Source: Heyndrickxia sporothermodurans
Lineage (GTDB): Bacteria > Bacillota > Bacilli > Bacillales > Bacillaceae_C
Assembly: GCA_018333075.1 (NCBI GenBank)
Contig: BORH01000003.1
Coordinates: 248,001 to 312,000 of the forward strand
Length of the DNA: 64,000 nt
Direction of reading: 5' to 3'
Every line of letters starts with the position of its first letter. The first letter of the stretch is position 1. Positions 35,248-44,189 of the stretch are shown here, piece after piece. The translations under genes were made by a program, and so were the position numbers. The notes beneath the pieces were generated by a model. That model searched no databases. It was given only the letters and a program-made list of their open reading frames with translations, and was not told where the DNA came from.

Positions 35248-36192
35248 TTGTCAGAATTAAAAACAAATGAACTGTATGAACCATCACGTAAGCTTCGTCA
35301 ACAATTTGACAAATTGATTGAAGAATTTGGAGATGGATTATGGAACTATTGCCGTTATTTAACTGGATCTCCATGGGATGGAGAGGATCTTTATCAGGAA
35401 ACTATGTTAAAAGCTTTAGGGAGTTTATATCAGCGTTTTCATCCTACCAATCTTAAATCGTATCTTTATCGTATCGCCACAAATACTTGGATTGACCTTT
35501 ATCGTAGACAGAAAAAGTCAATAGGTACTTTAGTAGAGGATAGCGATGTAACTGAAGAGTTTAAGGATACGTTTGAAATTGAAGCGGCTTTAGAACATTT
35601 ATTTCATCTTTTTACACCAAGGCAAACGGCAGTATTTTTATTATCGGAGGTTTTTCAGTTCAAAGCGGAGGAAGTTGCAAGTATTGTAAAAACTACTCCT
35701 GGAGCAATTTATGCAACAATAAGAAGAATGAAAAAGAAATTAAAGACACATAAAGAAGAAATTTCATCAAATAGTGGACATAAAAAATCTGGAAATATCA
35801 TTATTCAAGCTTATTTGAAGGCTTTTAATGAAGGGGATATTGAAGGAATGCTGTCTTTGATTAGTGATCAGGCTCATTATGAAGCATCACTTGGCTTCTT
35901 AGAAGTAAGTAAGGATGAGATAAGGAAGGGGTCACTATTATATGGATTACCACCGTATAGGGCAGATGAGTTCATTTTATGGGGTAAGCCAGTTATTGTT
36001 ATTTTAGCTGATTTTGATAAAGAACAACCGCTTATACACGATATACAATATCAAGAAGTCGAAAATGATAAAATTGTATTTCATAGAAGTTACTTTTTTC
36101 GAAAAGAATTCATAATTGCAGCGTCTAAAGAGCTTGGGTTAGCACCACAGCTTATTAAACAGCCATTCTTAAATTGGGAGAAAAAAAACTGA
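35248..36192 (+). CDS. ECF-like sigma-70 family RNA polymerase sigma factor with C-terminal SnoaL-like domain
   Basis: 314 aa. Region 2 near residues 25-95 (LWNYCRYLTGSPWDGEDLYQ; KSYLYRIATNTWIDLYRRQK) and region 4 near 120-175 (FTPRQTAVFLLSEVFQFKAE; TTPGAIYATIRRMKKKL) are clear. About 130 further residues (IIQAYLKAFNEGDIEGMLSL) form a SnoaL/NTF2-like domain, as in SigJ-type ECF factors, where it controls activity. The TTG at 35248 is chosen because AAGGAGGGG precedes it, although the frame is open further upstream. No anti-sigma gene is adjacent, consistent with control by the extra domain. Confidence 0.85.
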   Translation: MSELKTNELYEPSRKLRQQFDKLIEEFGDGLWNYCRYLTGSPWDGEDLYQETMLKALGSLYQRFHPTNLKSYLYRIATNTWIDLYRRQKKSIGTLVEDSDVTEEFKDTFEIEAALEHLFHLFTPRQTAVFLLSEVFQFKAEEVASIVKTTPGAIYATIRRMKKKLKTHKEEISSNSGHKKSGNIIIQAYLKAFNEGDIEGMLSLISDQAHYEASLGFLEVSKDEIRKGSLLYGLPPYRADEFILWGKPVIVILADFDKEQPLIHDIQYQEVENDKIVFHRSYFFRKEFIIAASKELGLAPQLIKQPFLNWEKKN

Positions 36193-36194
36193 AC

Positions 36195-36230
36195 AAAAAG
36201 AGGTAGATTTATAATGTATCTACCTCTTTT
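36195..36230. terminator. Bidirectional terminator between the sigma-factor gene and yfkAB
   Basis: AAAAAGAGGTAGAT and ATCTACCTCTTTT between convergent genes, A run on one side and T run on the other. Confidence 0.9.
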
Positions 36231-36234
36231 GGTG

Positions 36235-37362
36235 TTATTTACTAATATTGGCTTCCCTTGTTTGAAAATCAATATCTCGATAATAGGCATCCTTCACAAG
36301 AACATTTGGTCCTACACATTGAACTGCAGGACAGTGGCAATTAAGAGATTTAGCTAGTGATGTTTCACTCCATTTTGTATATAGTTCTGGAAGTGTATCA
36401 TGCTGGATATTCCCTAATGCAGGGGTATCACCAAAGTCAGTTACAATAACATCACCAGTAAAAATATTTACATTTAAGCGGGAACGGCCATCTGGATCAT
36501 TTCTTACAGTTACATTTTTACTTTGATAAAGACGTTTTAGTAATGCTAAATCTTCATCGTTTGGACTGCACGGATAAAATGGCAAGGTTCCAAATAACAT
36601 CCATGTATTTTCGTCTCGAATATCGAGTAAATGATGGATGGCTTCTCTAGTTTCGTCTAGTGATAATACTTCTAAATTTGCGGCAAAATCACTTGGATAC
36701 ATTGGATGTACTTCATGACGGGCACACTTCATTTCTTCAACAATTTGTCTATGAATATGTTCTAAATGTGGGAGTGTCCGTTTGTTTAACATAGTTTCAG
36801 CTGAAACCATAACGCCGTGTTCAGATAGAAGGCGGCTATTTTCAATCATTCGATCGAATAATTTTTTTCGTTGTTCACGAGTTGGTTTCCTTGGCATATT
36901 TGCAAATCCACCATCAATAAAATCATCTATCGTTCCCCAGTTATGTGAAATATGTAAAACATCTAAGTATGAAGCAATTAATAAATATCTCTCAGGATCA
37001 AGAGTTAAATTGGAGTTGATTTGTGTACGGATTCCGTGATCATGAGCATATTTAAGTAGTGGCAATACGTAGTTTTCAACCGATTTTTTTGATAGCATCG
37101 GCTCGCCGCCAGTAATACTCATTGCTCTTAGATGAGGGATCTCCTCTAATCGTTGCAATAGAAGCTCAAGTGGGAGTGCATTAGGATCTTTAGGCTGTAG
37201 TGTATAACCAACAGCACAGTGCTCGCACCTCATATTGCATAAAGTTGTCGTTGTGAATTCAACATTAGATAGTAAAAGATTCCCATGTTCTTTTACATCT
37301 AGGTAAGCTTCCCACGGATCATTTTTTGGAGTGATCAATGGTAGCTGTGAAACGTTTTGCAT
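36235..37362 (-). CDS. yfkAB: Radical SAM protein YfkAB
   Basis: 375-aa radical SAM enzyme. The CNMRCEHC motif (CX3CX2C) near residue 43 binds the 4Fe-4S cluster that reductively cleaves SAM. ITGGEPMLSKKS is the GGE motif. Near the C-terminus, further cysteines (CHCPAVQC) may hold an auxiliary cluster. A TTG-started frame extends 36 nt upstream, but AGAGGAG sits properly before the ATG at 37362. Substrate unknown. B. subtilis yfkA and yfkB form the same single protein in this locus. Confidence 0.88.
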   Translation of the reverse strand: MQNVSQLPLITPKNDPWEAYLDVKEHGNLLLSNVEFTTTTLCNMRCEHCAVGYTLQPKDPNALPLELLLQRLEEIPHLRAMSITGGEPMLSKKSVENYVLPLLKYAHDHGIRTQINSNLTLDPERYLLIASYLDVLHISHNWGTIDDFIDGGFANMPRKPTREQRKKLFDRMIENSRLLSEHGVMVSAETMLNKRTLPHLEHIHRQIVEEMKCARHEVHPMYPSDFAANLEVLSLDETREAIHHLLDIRDENTWMLFGTLPFYPCSPNDEDLALLKRLYQSKNVTVRNDPDGRSRLNVNIFTGDVIVTDFGDTPALGNIQHDTLPELYTKWSETSLAKSLNCHCPAVQCVGPNVLVKDAYYRDIDFQTREANISK

Positions 37363-37670
37363 AATAAAAGACTCCTCTGATGAAAAAATTAAGATCAAAT
37401 ATTTTTAAGGGTATGAAACCTCTTTAAATAGTAACAATATTTATGATAAGAAACAAAAAATATTTTCTTACCATTGTCATTATTAAAAATGAAACCCAAA
37501 TTGTCAATCATTCATCCTTTGCACACTATTGTATGTTTGATATCATAATAAAAGACTGTTCATTAGATGTTACTTTCAAATGATTATTTAGTTGCATGAT
37601 CGTAAAATTGAGATACATTTTTTAGTCTGTACACATGAAATGAGCTCTAATGATGAAAGGAGAGAAAACC
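37363..37670. other. Intergenic region between yfkAB and the SE1561-family gene
   Basis: About 300 bp of AT-rich sequence with the divergent promoters. No ORF, repeat or fold recognised. Confidence 0.4.
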
Positions 37671-37847
37671 TTGGGTAACGCAGTGCATGATAAAGATTCA
37701 CAAGTGCTTTATTTAAAGCAAAGATTAAACATGTTTTTAGAGGTATTAGATTCCATTGATCCTGAAGACACTGAATTAGAGGATATTGATCGGTTAATTG
37801 AAATGATTGATGATCTTGAAATGAAATGTGAGCAGTTTAAGAAATAG
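37671..37847 (+). CDS. SE1561 family small protein
   Basis: 58-aa acidic helical protein, start TTG at 37671 preceded by AAAGGAGAG. The sequence MGNAVHDKDSQVLYLKQRLN and the tail EDIDRLIEMIDDLEMKCEQF match the small SE1561 family of Firmicutes as I remember it. An ATG at 37650 in the same frame lacks an SD. Function unknown. Followed by a terminator. Confidence 0.78.
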   Translation: MGNAVHDKDSQVLYLKQRLNMFLEVLDSIDPEDTELEDIDRLIEMIDDLEMKCEQFKK

Positions 37848-37853
37848 TAAGAT

Positions 37854-37906
37854 GGGGGCTGTCCTAAAATCTAAGTGTCCAGACACTTAGCGGGCAACCC
37901 CTTTTT
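37854..37906 (+). terminator. Terminator of the SE1561-family gene
   Basis: Inner stem CTAAGTGTC/GACACTTAG (2-nt loop) inside an outer GGGG/CCCC pairing, then TTTTT. Confidence 0.82.
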
Positions 37907-38049
37907 CTTTGCCACGTTGAATTTTGAAGTATCTGGAAGGGGTCTTGCCGAAAACATCCCTTTAAATCATAACTTAATAAGAGTATAATAATGAGGGATT
38001 TATACATAGAGAGTAGATAAAAATAAAGAAATAAGGGAGATGGAAAACA

Positions 38050-39594
38050 ATGAATTTGGATAAGTTCCAAGAGAGCATGTACCAATTAATCGTTGAAACC
38101 TCTACTAATCTACCAAAAGATGTGCGTAGAGCTGTAAAAAGAGCAAAACAAAGTGAAAGCGCTGGCACACGTGCAGCAATGAGCTTAAGTACAATCACAA
38201 ATAATATCCAAATGGCTGATGAGAACATTTCGCCCATTTGCCAAGACACAGGTCTTCCTACTTTTAAAATTAAAACCCCTGTTGGTGTGAATCAAATAAA
38301 AATTAAAGAAGCTATTTATCAAGCAATTGCTCAAGCAACTAAAGATACAAAGCTTCGTCCAAACTCCGTAGACTCTTTAACTGGTAAAAACAGTGGAGAT
38401 AATCTTGGCGGAGGAACTCCAGTTATTAAATTTGAACAATGGGAAAAAGATTATATTGATGTTCGATTAATATTAAAAGGCGGCGGCTGTGAAAATAAAA
38501 ATATTCAATATAGTCTTCCATGTGAATTAGAAGGTCTAGGAAGAGCTGGACGTGATCTTGATGGAATCCGTAAGTGTATTCTACACTCAGTTTATCAAGC
38601 TCAAGGACAAGGCTGTAGTGCAGGCTTTATAGGAGTAGGTATTGGAGGAGATCGTTCATCTGGATATGATCTTGCGAAAGAACAACTATTCCGTTCCACT
38701 GAAGATGTTAATCCAAATGAAGATTTACGTAAGCTTGAAGACTATATTTTAGAAAATGCTAATAAACTTGGAATTGGAACTATGGGCTTCGGTGGTGAAA
38801 CAACTCTATTAGGTTGTAAAATTGGAGTAATGAACCGAATTCCAGCTAGCTTTTTCGTTTCAGTAGCATATAATTGCTGGGCATTCCGTCGTTTAGGAGT
38901 AAAAGTAAATCCTGAAACAGGTGAAATTCAAGAATGGCTTTACCAAGAAGGTGAAAAAATTGAATTTGCTAATGAAGCGGAAAATGAAGTGGCAGCATCT
39001 AAAGAAGAAACAAATGTTATCACTTTAAAAGCTCCAATCACAGAAGAGCAAATTCGTGAATTAAAAGTGGGAGACGTTGTTCGTATTGATGGAAGAATGT
39101 ACACTGGTCGTGATGCAATTCATAAATATTTAACAGATCATGACGCACCAGTTGATTTAAATGGCCAAGTTATTTATCACTGTGGTCCAGTTATGGCGAA
39201 AGATGAAGAAGGCAACTGGACAGTTAAAGCAGCGGGACCGACAACATCTATTCGTGAAGAACCGTATCAAGGGGATATCATGAAGAAATTTGGTATTCGT
39301 GCGGTTATTGGTAAAGGTGGAATGGGGCCGAAAACACTTGCAGCATTAAAGGAACATGGTGGAGTTTACTTAAATGCGATTGGTGGAGCAGCACAATATT
39401 ATGCAGATTGCATTAAACGAGTTGATGGTGTTGATTTAACTGAGTTTGGTATCCCTGAAGCATTATGGCATCTTCATGTTGAAGGATTTACAGCAGTTGT
39501 TACAATGGATTCTCATGGAAACAGCTTACATGCAGATGTAGACAAATCATCATTAGATAAATTAGCACAGTTTAAAGAACCAGTATTTAAATAA
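38050..39594 (+). CDS. fumA: Class I fumarate hydratase (4Fe-4S)
   Basis: 514-aa iron-sulfur fumarase of the TCA cycle, converting fumarate to malate. The N-terminal alpha region (1-290) carries cysteines in ISPICQDTGLP, AQGQGCSAGFIG and TTLLGCKIG that are expected to hold the cluster. The C-terminal beta region (about 325-510) contains VGDVVRIDGRMYTGRDAIHK, YHCGPVM and GKGGMGPKT. Alpha and beta parts are fused, as in Escherichia coli FumA. Class I L(+)-tartrate dehydratase is an alternative, but it normally has separate subunits. SD AAGGGAG. Confidence 0.92.
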   Translation: MNLDKFQESMYQLIVETSTNLPKDVRRAVKRAKQSESAGTRAAMSLSTITNNIQMADENISPICQDTGLPTFKIKTPVGVNQIKIKEAIYQAIAQATKDTKLRPNSVDSLTGKNSGDNLGGGTPVIKFEQWEKDYIDVRLILKGGGCENKNIQYSLPCELEGLGRAGRDLDGIRKCILHSVYQAQGQGCSAGFIGVGIGGDRSSGYDLAKEQLFRSTEDVNPNEDLRKLEDYILENANKLGIGTMGFGGETTLLGCKIGVMNRIPASFFVSVAYNCWAFRRLGVKVNPETGEIQEWLYQEGEKIEFANEAENEVAASKEETNVITLKAPITEEQIRELKVGDVVRIDGRMYTGRDAIHKYLTDHDAPVDLNGQVIYHCGPVMAKDEEGNWTVKAAGPTTSIREEPYQGDIMKKFGIRAVIGKGGMGPKTLAALKEHGGVYLNAIGGAAQYYADCIKRVDGVDLTEFGIPEALWHLHVEGFTAVVTMDSHGNSLHADVDKSSLDKLAQFKEPVFK

Positions 39595-39602
39595 GTATGC
39601 TG

Positions 39603-39643
39603 AAAATGAGCTAAGTCTAACACTAGACTTAGCTCATTTTTTC
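39603..39643 (+). terminator. Terminator of fumA
   Basis: Perfect 17-bp stem AAAATGAGCTAAGTCTA / TAGACTTAGCTCATTTT with an ACAC loop and T run. Confidence 0.95.
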
Positions 39644-39700
39644 ATAACTATTTTCATCTCCTCATAGAGTTTATAAAGGACAAAAAGGGAGGGAAATGTA

Positions 39701-40099
39701 TTGAATCAACTCTGTGAGCAATTTGGAAGGATTCTTAATGGGAAAAGTAAGGTTAGTCAAGGTGTATGCTCTGTATCCTTTCACAGAAAGATAAAAGCTA
39801 CTGTTCAGGGGAAGCCAAGTCAATCAGTCGTTCCAGTTGGAATCTCCTTTGAAGCATTAGATCAAAATGGAAATGCATTAAACCTAGCCGAAATTGCTAT
39901 TCTCCAAGAAGAAATACCTGCCTTTATGCATTCCATTGTGCAGCAAGGGTTAATCGTTAGTGCTTTACATAATCATTGGATTTTCATGGATCCCTTGATT
40001 TTATATATTCATATTCAATCAGTTGAACCACCATTATTGTTTGCACAAAAAATGGCAAGAGCTCTTCAAGCATTAAAAAGTTATCCAGTTCCAGAGTAA
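39701..40099 (+). CDS. DUF1259 (LppY/LpqO-like) domain protein
   Basis: 132-aa protein with one DUF1259 domain. The family motif SALHNHWIFMDPLILYIHIQ is near residues 87-106, where the histidines could bind metal. There is no signal peptide, unlike actinobacterial lipoproteins LppY/LpqO. TTG start with GGGAGGG 7 nt upstream. Monocistronic after fumA. Function unknown. Confidence 0.75.
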   Translation: MNQLCEQFGRILNGKSKVSQGVCSVSFHRKIKATVQGKPSQSVVPVGISFEALDQNGNALNLAEIAILQEEIPAFMHSIVQQGLIVSALHNHWIFMDPLILYIHIQSVEPPLLFAQKMARALQALKSYPVPE

Positions 40100-40174
40100 G
40101 CAGATACTTTATTCAAAAGCATCAGGAAATTGAAAGATTTTCTTTCTCCCTTCATAAACAAATGGTAAATCCAG

Positions 40175-41077
40175 TCAAGTTAATAAAAATTGTGCTGTTT
40201 TTCGATTGGTGAGAAATAGAAATTCGCGACATTGAAAATTAGTAATTGTTGGGGATAGTAATAAATAAAAATCAATCAGTGCTTGTCTATGGGCATCTTT
40301 TGAAATAAAGGTGCAATGAGGACAGTGCCACCGTCTGTACTTTCTGTTCATCGCATAGGATTTACATTGTGGACATTGGACACCCTTACGCAGATCTTCC
40401 TGTGGGATATTATAAATCTGTAGAATATCTGGTCTTAGCGGAGTATCTTGACTGATTAAAGTATCAGACATTTTCTTTATTATTCTAGATGTAAGTTTAA
40501 GTTTTTTATATCGACTTTTAATCTCTTCAATTTTAAATGTAATATTTTCCGCATGTATAATTTTATCATTGATATTAGAGTTTTCTGTAGTTCTTAAAAT
40601 GGTGGATGAGTAGCTGATAACAACTAGACATTCTATGGGGACTGGAGGAAGCTTGTTCTTTTTTAGCCATAGATCAAGGAGTCGTTGGTGTTTTTTTGCT
40701 TGAATCAAAGGATTAGGAAATCCTTCTTCCTTATGATTAACTGTTCGAATGAATTGATTAAATTTCGAGTCAAAGGTTAATGTGCCATAAAAATTTTTTA
40801 CTTCAAAAATAATTACAAAAAACTGTGATATTAATAGAGCATCAATTTGAAAGAAGGTATCGCCAACATTTAAGCGCAAGTCATAAAAGATTCGAAAGTC
40901 TTCCTGTGGGACAGAATTAAGGTGGTAGCGAAAATTCTTTTCCCCTTGAAATCCCGCTTCTCTTTTTGCTAAATCCACGGAAATTAAATCAATCTTTGGA
41001 GAATCATTTGGTAAAAGATTAATAAGTGCATGATTCATTTTAATTCGTAGCGTTTCGGATAAATCTTTAATAATCAA
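40175..41077 (-). CDS. NERD domain protein with C-terminal zinc ribbon
   Basis: 300-aa protein. The nuclease-related domain lies at about 45-160: GFQGEKNFRYHL, then FQIDALLISQFFVIIFEVKN with the D...ExK catalytic triad of the restriction-endonuclease-like fold. The C-terminal third holds a zinc ribbon, CPQCKSYAMNRKYRRWHCPHC positions about 238-258. The start is the TTG at 41077, which follows AAAGGAG by 8 nt and gives MIIKDL as in other Bacillus NERD proteins; an ATG at 41095 overlaps the SD. DNA processing is plausible, function unproven. Monocistronic. Confidence 0.82.
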   Translation of the reverse strand: MIIKDLSETLRIKMNHALINLLPNDSPKIDLISVDLAKREAGFQGEKNFRYHLNSVPQEDFRIFYDLRLNVGDTFFQIDALLISQFFVIIFEVKNFYGTLTFDSKFNQFIRTVNHKEEGFPNPLIQAKKHQRLLDLWLKKNKLPPVPIECLVVISYSSTILRTTENSNINDKIIHAENITFKIEEIKSRYKKLKLTSRIIKKMSDTLISQDTPLRPDILQIYNIPQEDLRKGVQCPQCKSYAMNRKYRRWHCPHCTFISKDAHRQALIDFYLLLSPTITNFQCREFLFLTNRKTAQFLLT

Positions 41078-41192
41078 GTATTTCACTCCTTTCATAGAAA
41101 TAGTACTTCTCTTTTTAGAAAGAAAAATCCTTTAAGATTTCTGAAGAAAGTATGAAAAAAATTCGGATTGAACTGAATATATGGTCAACTAA

Positions 41193-41354
41193 CAGAAAAA
41201 GGAAAATAAACCCCAAACGAATGATCCACAAAAAAAGAAAGATGCGCCTCAAAATGGAATCGATGCTCCACAAACAGAAAAAAGGAGCAAAACCCCGGAC
41301 GAATGGTCCACAAAAGAGAAAGATGCGTCGCAAAATGAAACGGATGCTCCGCAA
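41193..41354. repeat. 82-bp tandem duplication, two copies
   Basis: The stretch from CAGAAAAAGGAAAATAAACC (41193) recurs at 41275 with a period of 82 bp; CGAATGRTCCACAAAA starts at 41218 and 41300. Copies are about 85% alike. Within each unit GATGCGYCKCAAAATG and GATGCTCCRCAAACAG echo each other. Open frames on both strands encode only low-complexity Lys/Arg-rich or Phe-rich peptides, so the region is not called coding. Confidence 0.75.
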
Positions 41355-41480
41355 ACAGTTTCCCATAGACCATAAGAGCAAGAATAAGGACGAAATATTA
41401 TCATTGAATTGATAAAATTAGGGATACATTATATCTTTGTAAGAGATCATTAAAAATTATTAATAAGGGGAGTCCCTACG

Positions 41481-42047
41481 ATGAAGGTCAATCTTTCGTT
41501 TGATGAAATGTGGGAGATCATTATCTCCTGTGATCGGGCATATGATGGATTATTTTACACAGCTGTAAAAACGACAAAGATTTATTGTCGACCTTCCTGC
41601 AGATCAAGGAAGCCAAAAAAAGTGAATGTAGAATTCTATCAAGATATAAATGAGGTTGAAAATGCAGGGTATCGGGCATGCAAAAGATGTCAGCCTGAGG
41701 TAGAACATTCTCCACAGCTAGGTTTAATCCGAAAGGCTACCGCTTTTTTGATTAATCATTATAAACAAAGAGTGGTATTAGAGGATATTGCCATTCATGT
41801 TGGAGTCAGCTCTTTTTATCTTGAAAGATTATTTAAACAGGAAACCGGAAAAACTCCAAGAGCATATTTAGAAAAGATAAGAATCGATAAAGCGGCTAGT
41901 CTTTTACAAAATACAGAACTTACAAATCTTGAAATATGTTATGAAACTGGATTTCATAGTCCTTCTAATTTTTATAGGATATTTCGGCATTTAAAACAAT
42001 GCTCGCCAAATGAATATAGAAGGAGATTGGAAAATGAACTGGGGTAA
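41481..42047 (+). CDS. adaA: Methylphosphotriester-DNA sensor and activator AdaA
   Basis: 188-aa Ada-type regulator. The N-terminal zinc domain has Cys36, Cys40, Cys67 and Cys70 (YCRPSC, CKRC); Cys36 accepts the methyl group from methylphosphotriesters. The AraC-type double helix-turn-helix (about 85-183) includes LEDIAIHVGVSSFYLERLFK and ETGFHSPSNFYRIFRHLK. Methylated AdaA activates the repair operon. GGGGAG precedes the ATG. Its 3' end overlaps alkA by 14 bp. Confidence 0.93.
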   Translation: MKVNLSFDEMWEIIISCDRAYDGLFYTAVKTTKIYCRPSCRSRKPKKVNVEFYQDINEVENAGYRACKRCQPEVEHSPQLGLIRKATAFLINHYKQRVVLEDIAIHVGVSSFYLERLFKQETGKTPRAYLEKIRIDKAASLLQNTELTNLEICYETGFHSPSNFYRIFRHLKQCSPNEYRRRLENELG

Positions 42048-42951
42048 TCAGGATTCCTATATCGAACTCTATCCTCCATCAGAATTTAATTTTAATGAGT
42101 GCTTAGTTTTTTTAGGAAGATCAAATCTAGAAATAATGCATCGAATAAAAGAAAGTACTATTTATAAACTTTTAGCATTTGATCAAACATTCGTCATCAT
42201 TAAAATTGGCTGTTATGAAAATATTGTGCGTGTTGAGTTTCCTTTAGGTAAACCGTCCGAAATAATCTGTGAAAAAGTCGCAGAATATGTGTGGGAGTGG
42301 TTTGACTTAGATAAGGATTTAACTCATTTTTATAAATTAGCTCACAATGAAAAAGTGTTAGGACCACTAGTCCAAAAATATTATGGATTAAGAATTATTG
42401 GGATATCAGATATGTTTGAAGCGTTGACTTGGGCCATTATGGGTCAACAAATTAATCTTACATTTGCTTATACATTAAAAAGAAGGTTTGTTGAACATTA
42501 CGGTGAAAAGCTGGAATGGGATGGTAAAGTGTATTGGCTGTATCCAACTCCCCAAAAGATTGCACAGCTTCAAGTAGAAGATTTAAAAAATTTACAGTTT
42601 ACCACTCGAAAGGCAGAGTATATTATTGATTTAGCTAAAGAAATGACAAATGGAAGTATATCAAAAGAAAGTATCCTTCAGATCAAAGAGTATGAACAAC
42701 AATATCAATCATTAATGTCCATTCGAGGAGTTGGGGCATGGACGGCTGACTATGTTATGATGAAATGCTTTCAACGTTCTATTGCCTTTCCAATAGCAGA
42801 TGTAGGCTTACATAATGCGTTAAAGATTCAGTTAGGATTATTGGAGAAACCTACCATTATGGAAATAAAAGAATTAGCAGTAAATTGGGAAGGATGGCAA
42901 GCCTACGCAACATTCTATCTTTGGAGGTCTTTATATGAAGAAGCAATATAA
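42034..42951 (+). CDS. alkA: DNA-3-methyladenine glycosylase II
   Basis: 305-aa helix-hairpin-helix glycosylase that excises alkylated bases. The HhH-GPD element is IRGVGAWTADYVMMKCF followed by PIADVGL, whose Asp is catalytic. An N-terminal AlkA domain (about 1-90) is present. The ATG at 42034 is preferred over 42010 because AGAAGGAGA ends 10 nt before it. Gene order adaA-alkA-adaB with overlaps at both ends means one mRNA and coupled translation, all induced by alkylation. Confidence 0.93.
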   Translation: MNWGNQDSYIELYPPSEFNFNECLVFLGRSNLEIMHRIKESTIYKLLAFDQTFVIIKIGCYENIVRVEFPLGKPSEIICEKVAEYVWEWFDLDKDLTHFYKLAHNEKVLGPLVQKYYGLRIIGISDMFEALTWAIMGQQINLTFAYTLKRRFVEHYGEKLEWDGKVYWLYPTPQKIAQLQVEDLKNLQFTTRKAEYIIDLAKEMTNGSISKESILQIKEYEQQYQSLMSIRGVGAWTADYVMMKCFQRSIAFPIADVGLHNALKIQLGLLEKPTIMEIKELAVNWEGWQAYATFYLWRSLYEEAI

Positions 42952-43417
42952 ATTAGACTATGATTCACCTATTGGAGTAATCGAAATTGTTGGAACAGAG
43001 GAAGCGATATATTCTATATTGTTTAGTGAACGTGAAGAATTAAAATACACCGAACAAAAAAATATACCAGAGGTATTAAAGCAGTGCTATATCCAGTTAA
43101 ATCAATATTTTAAAGGGAACCGCTGTGAATTTTCAATTCCATTTAAAATAGAAGGAACTGAATTTCAAAAAAACGTTTGGATGGCATTAACGAAAATTAA
43201 ATATGCAGAAACTTGTTCATACAAGGATATAGCTATTTCCATTAACAACGAAAAGGCTATTCGGGCTGTTGGGAGTGCGAATGGGAAGAATAAGCTAAGT
43301 ATTATCATCCCCTGCCATAGAGTGATTGGTGCAAATGGGACATTAACTGGCTATGCAGGAGGATTACATCGAAAAGAATGGCTTCTCCAGCATGAAAAAC
43401 AATATTCTATGGAATAA
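42935..43417 (+). CDS. adaB: O6-methylguanine-DNA methyltransferase AdaB/Ogt
   Basis: 160-aa suicide methyltransferase. The PCHRV motif with Cys127 accepts the methyl group; the helix-turn-helix ETCSYKDIAISINNEKAIRA and ANGKNKLSIIIPCHRV are standard. SD GGAGG lies inside the 3' end of alkA, with a 17-bp overlap. Third gene of the adaptive-response operon. Confidence 0.95.
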   Translation: MKKQYKLDYDSPIGVIEIVGTEEAIYSILFSEREELKYTEQKNIPEVLKQCYIQLNQYFKGNRCEFSIPFKIEGTEFQKNVWMALTKIKYAETCSYKDIAISINNEKAIRAVGSANGKNKLSIIIPCHRVIGANGTLTGYAGGLHRKEWLLQHEKQYSME

Positions 43418-43492
43418 AGACAATTTTAAATTTTCCGTGATAAAATATAAGCAGCTAGTAATCTATATATTTTTATAAGGAGAGCGTTCGAG

Positions 43493-44095
43493 GTGTCCCA
43501 AGTTCTTTTTCATCATCCACCAACATTAGAGAATGAAAGAATTCAATTAATCCCAATGGAAATTCAACATGCTTCAGAACTTTTTAACATAAATCAGTCA
43601 AATATTTGGGATTATATGTTAACAAAGGTTCAAACAGAAGAAGATATGCAAAATTGGGTTGCAGCTGCAATAGAGCAAAGGGAAGAACAGAAAGCACTAC
43701 CATTTACAGTGATTCTTAAAGAAACCAATCAAGTGATTGGAACGACAAAAATGAGTTTAATCAATTTTCAGCAAAAAGCTTGTGAAATTGGTTCAACCTG
43801 GTATGCACAGGAATTTCAAAGAACTTTTGTTAATACCGATTGTAAGCTTCTTTTACTAACCTTTTGCTTTGAAGATCTTCAATTGATTAGGGTTCAACTA
43901 AAGACGGACGAGCGCAATAACCTTTCCCAAAAGGCGATTGAAAGATTGGGTGCAGTGAAAGAAGGAGTTCTTAGAAATGAACGAATTCTTTCGGATGGGT
44001 ACATTCGGAACGCTGTGATTTATTCGATTACGAATAATGAATGGCCAGCAGTAAAGAAAGGGCTAATTGAAAAGCGGAAATCATATGATGGGTAA
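43493..44095 (+). CDS. GNAT N-acetyltransferase (RimJ-like)
   Basis: 200-aa acetyltransferase of the RimJ/RimL-like GNAT group. ENERIQLIPMEIQHASELF at the start, CEIGSTWYAQEFQRTFVNTD and RVQLKTDERNNLSQKAIERL (acetyl-CoA site region) are typical, and GAVKEGVLRNERILSDGYIR is the C-terminal hallmark. GTG start with AAGGAGAG further upstream. Substrate unknown; N-terminal acetylation of a protein or a small amine is possible. Confidence 0.82.
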   Translation: MSQVLFHHPPTLENERIQLIPMEIQHASELFNINQSNIWDYMLTKVQTEEDMQNWVAAAIEQREEQKALPFTVILKETNQVIGTTKMSLINFQQKACEIGSTWYAQEFQRTFVNTDCKLLLLTFCFEDLQLIRVQLKTDERNNLSQKAIERLGAVKEGVLRNERILSDGYIRNAVIYSITNNEWPAVKKGLIEKRKSYDG

Positions 44096-44118
44096 AAGTT
44101 GCTTTAGCAGCTTTTTTT
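44095..44118 (+). terminator. Terminator after the first GNAT gene
   Basis: AAAGTTGC and GCAGCTTT around TTTA, then a T run. Confidence 0.82.
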
Positions 44119-44189
44119 CTTTTATGAATGCATTCAATTAATATCTAAAGTTGTACTAGACTAATTGAGTAAAGAAATGAGGGAGAAAA

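Noticed and set aside
41115-41412. Lys/Arg-rich plus-strand ORF and Phe-rich minus-strand ORFs
   Set aside because: They come from the 82-bp tandem repeat; both strands are open by composition.
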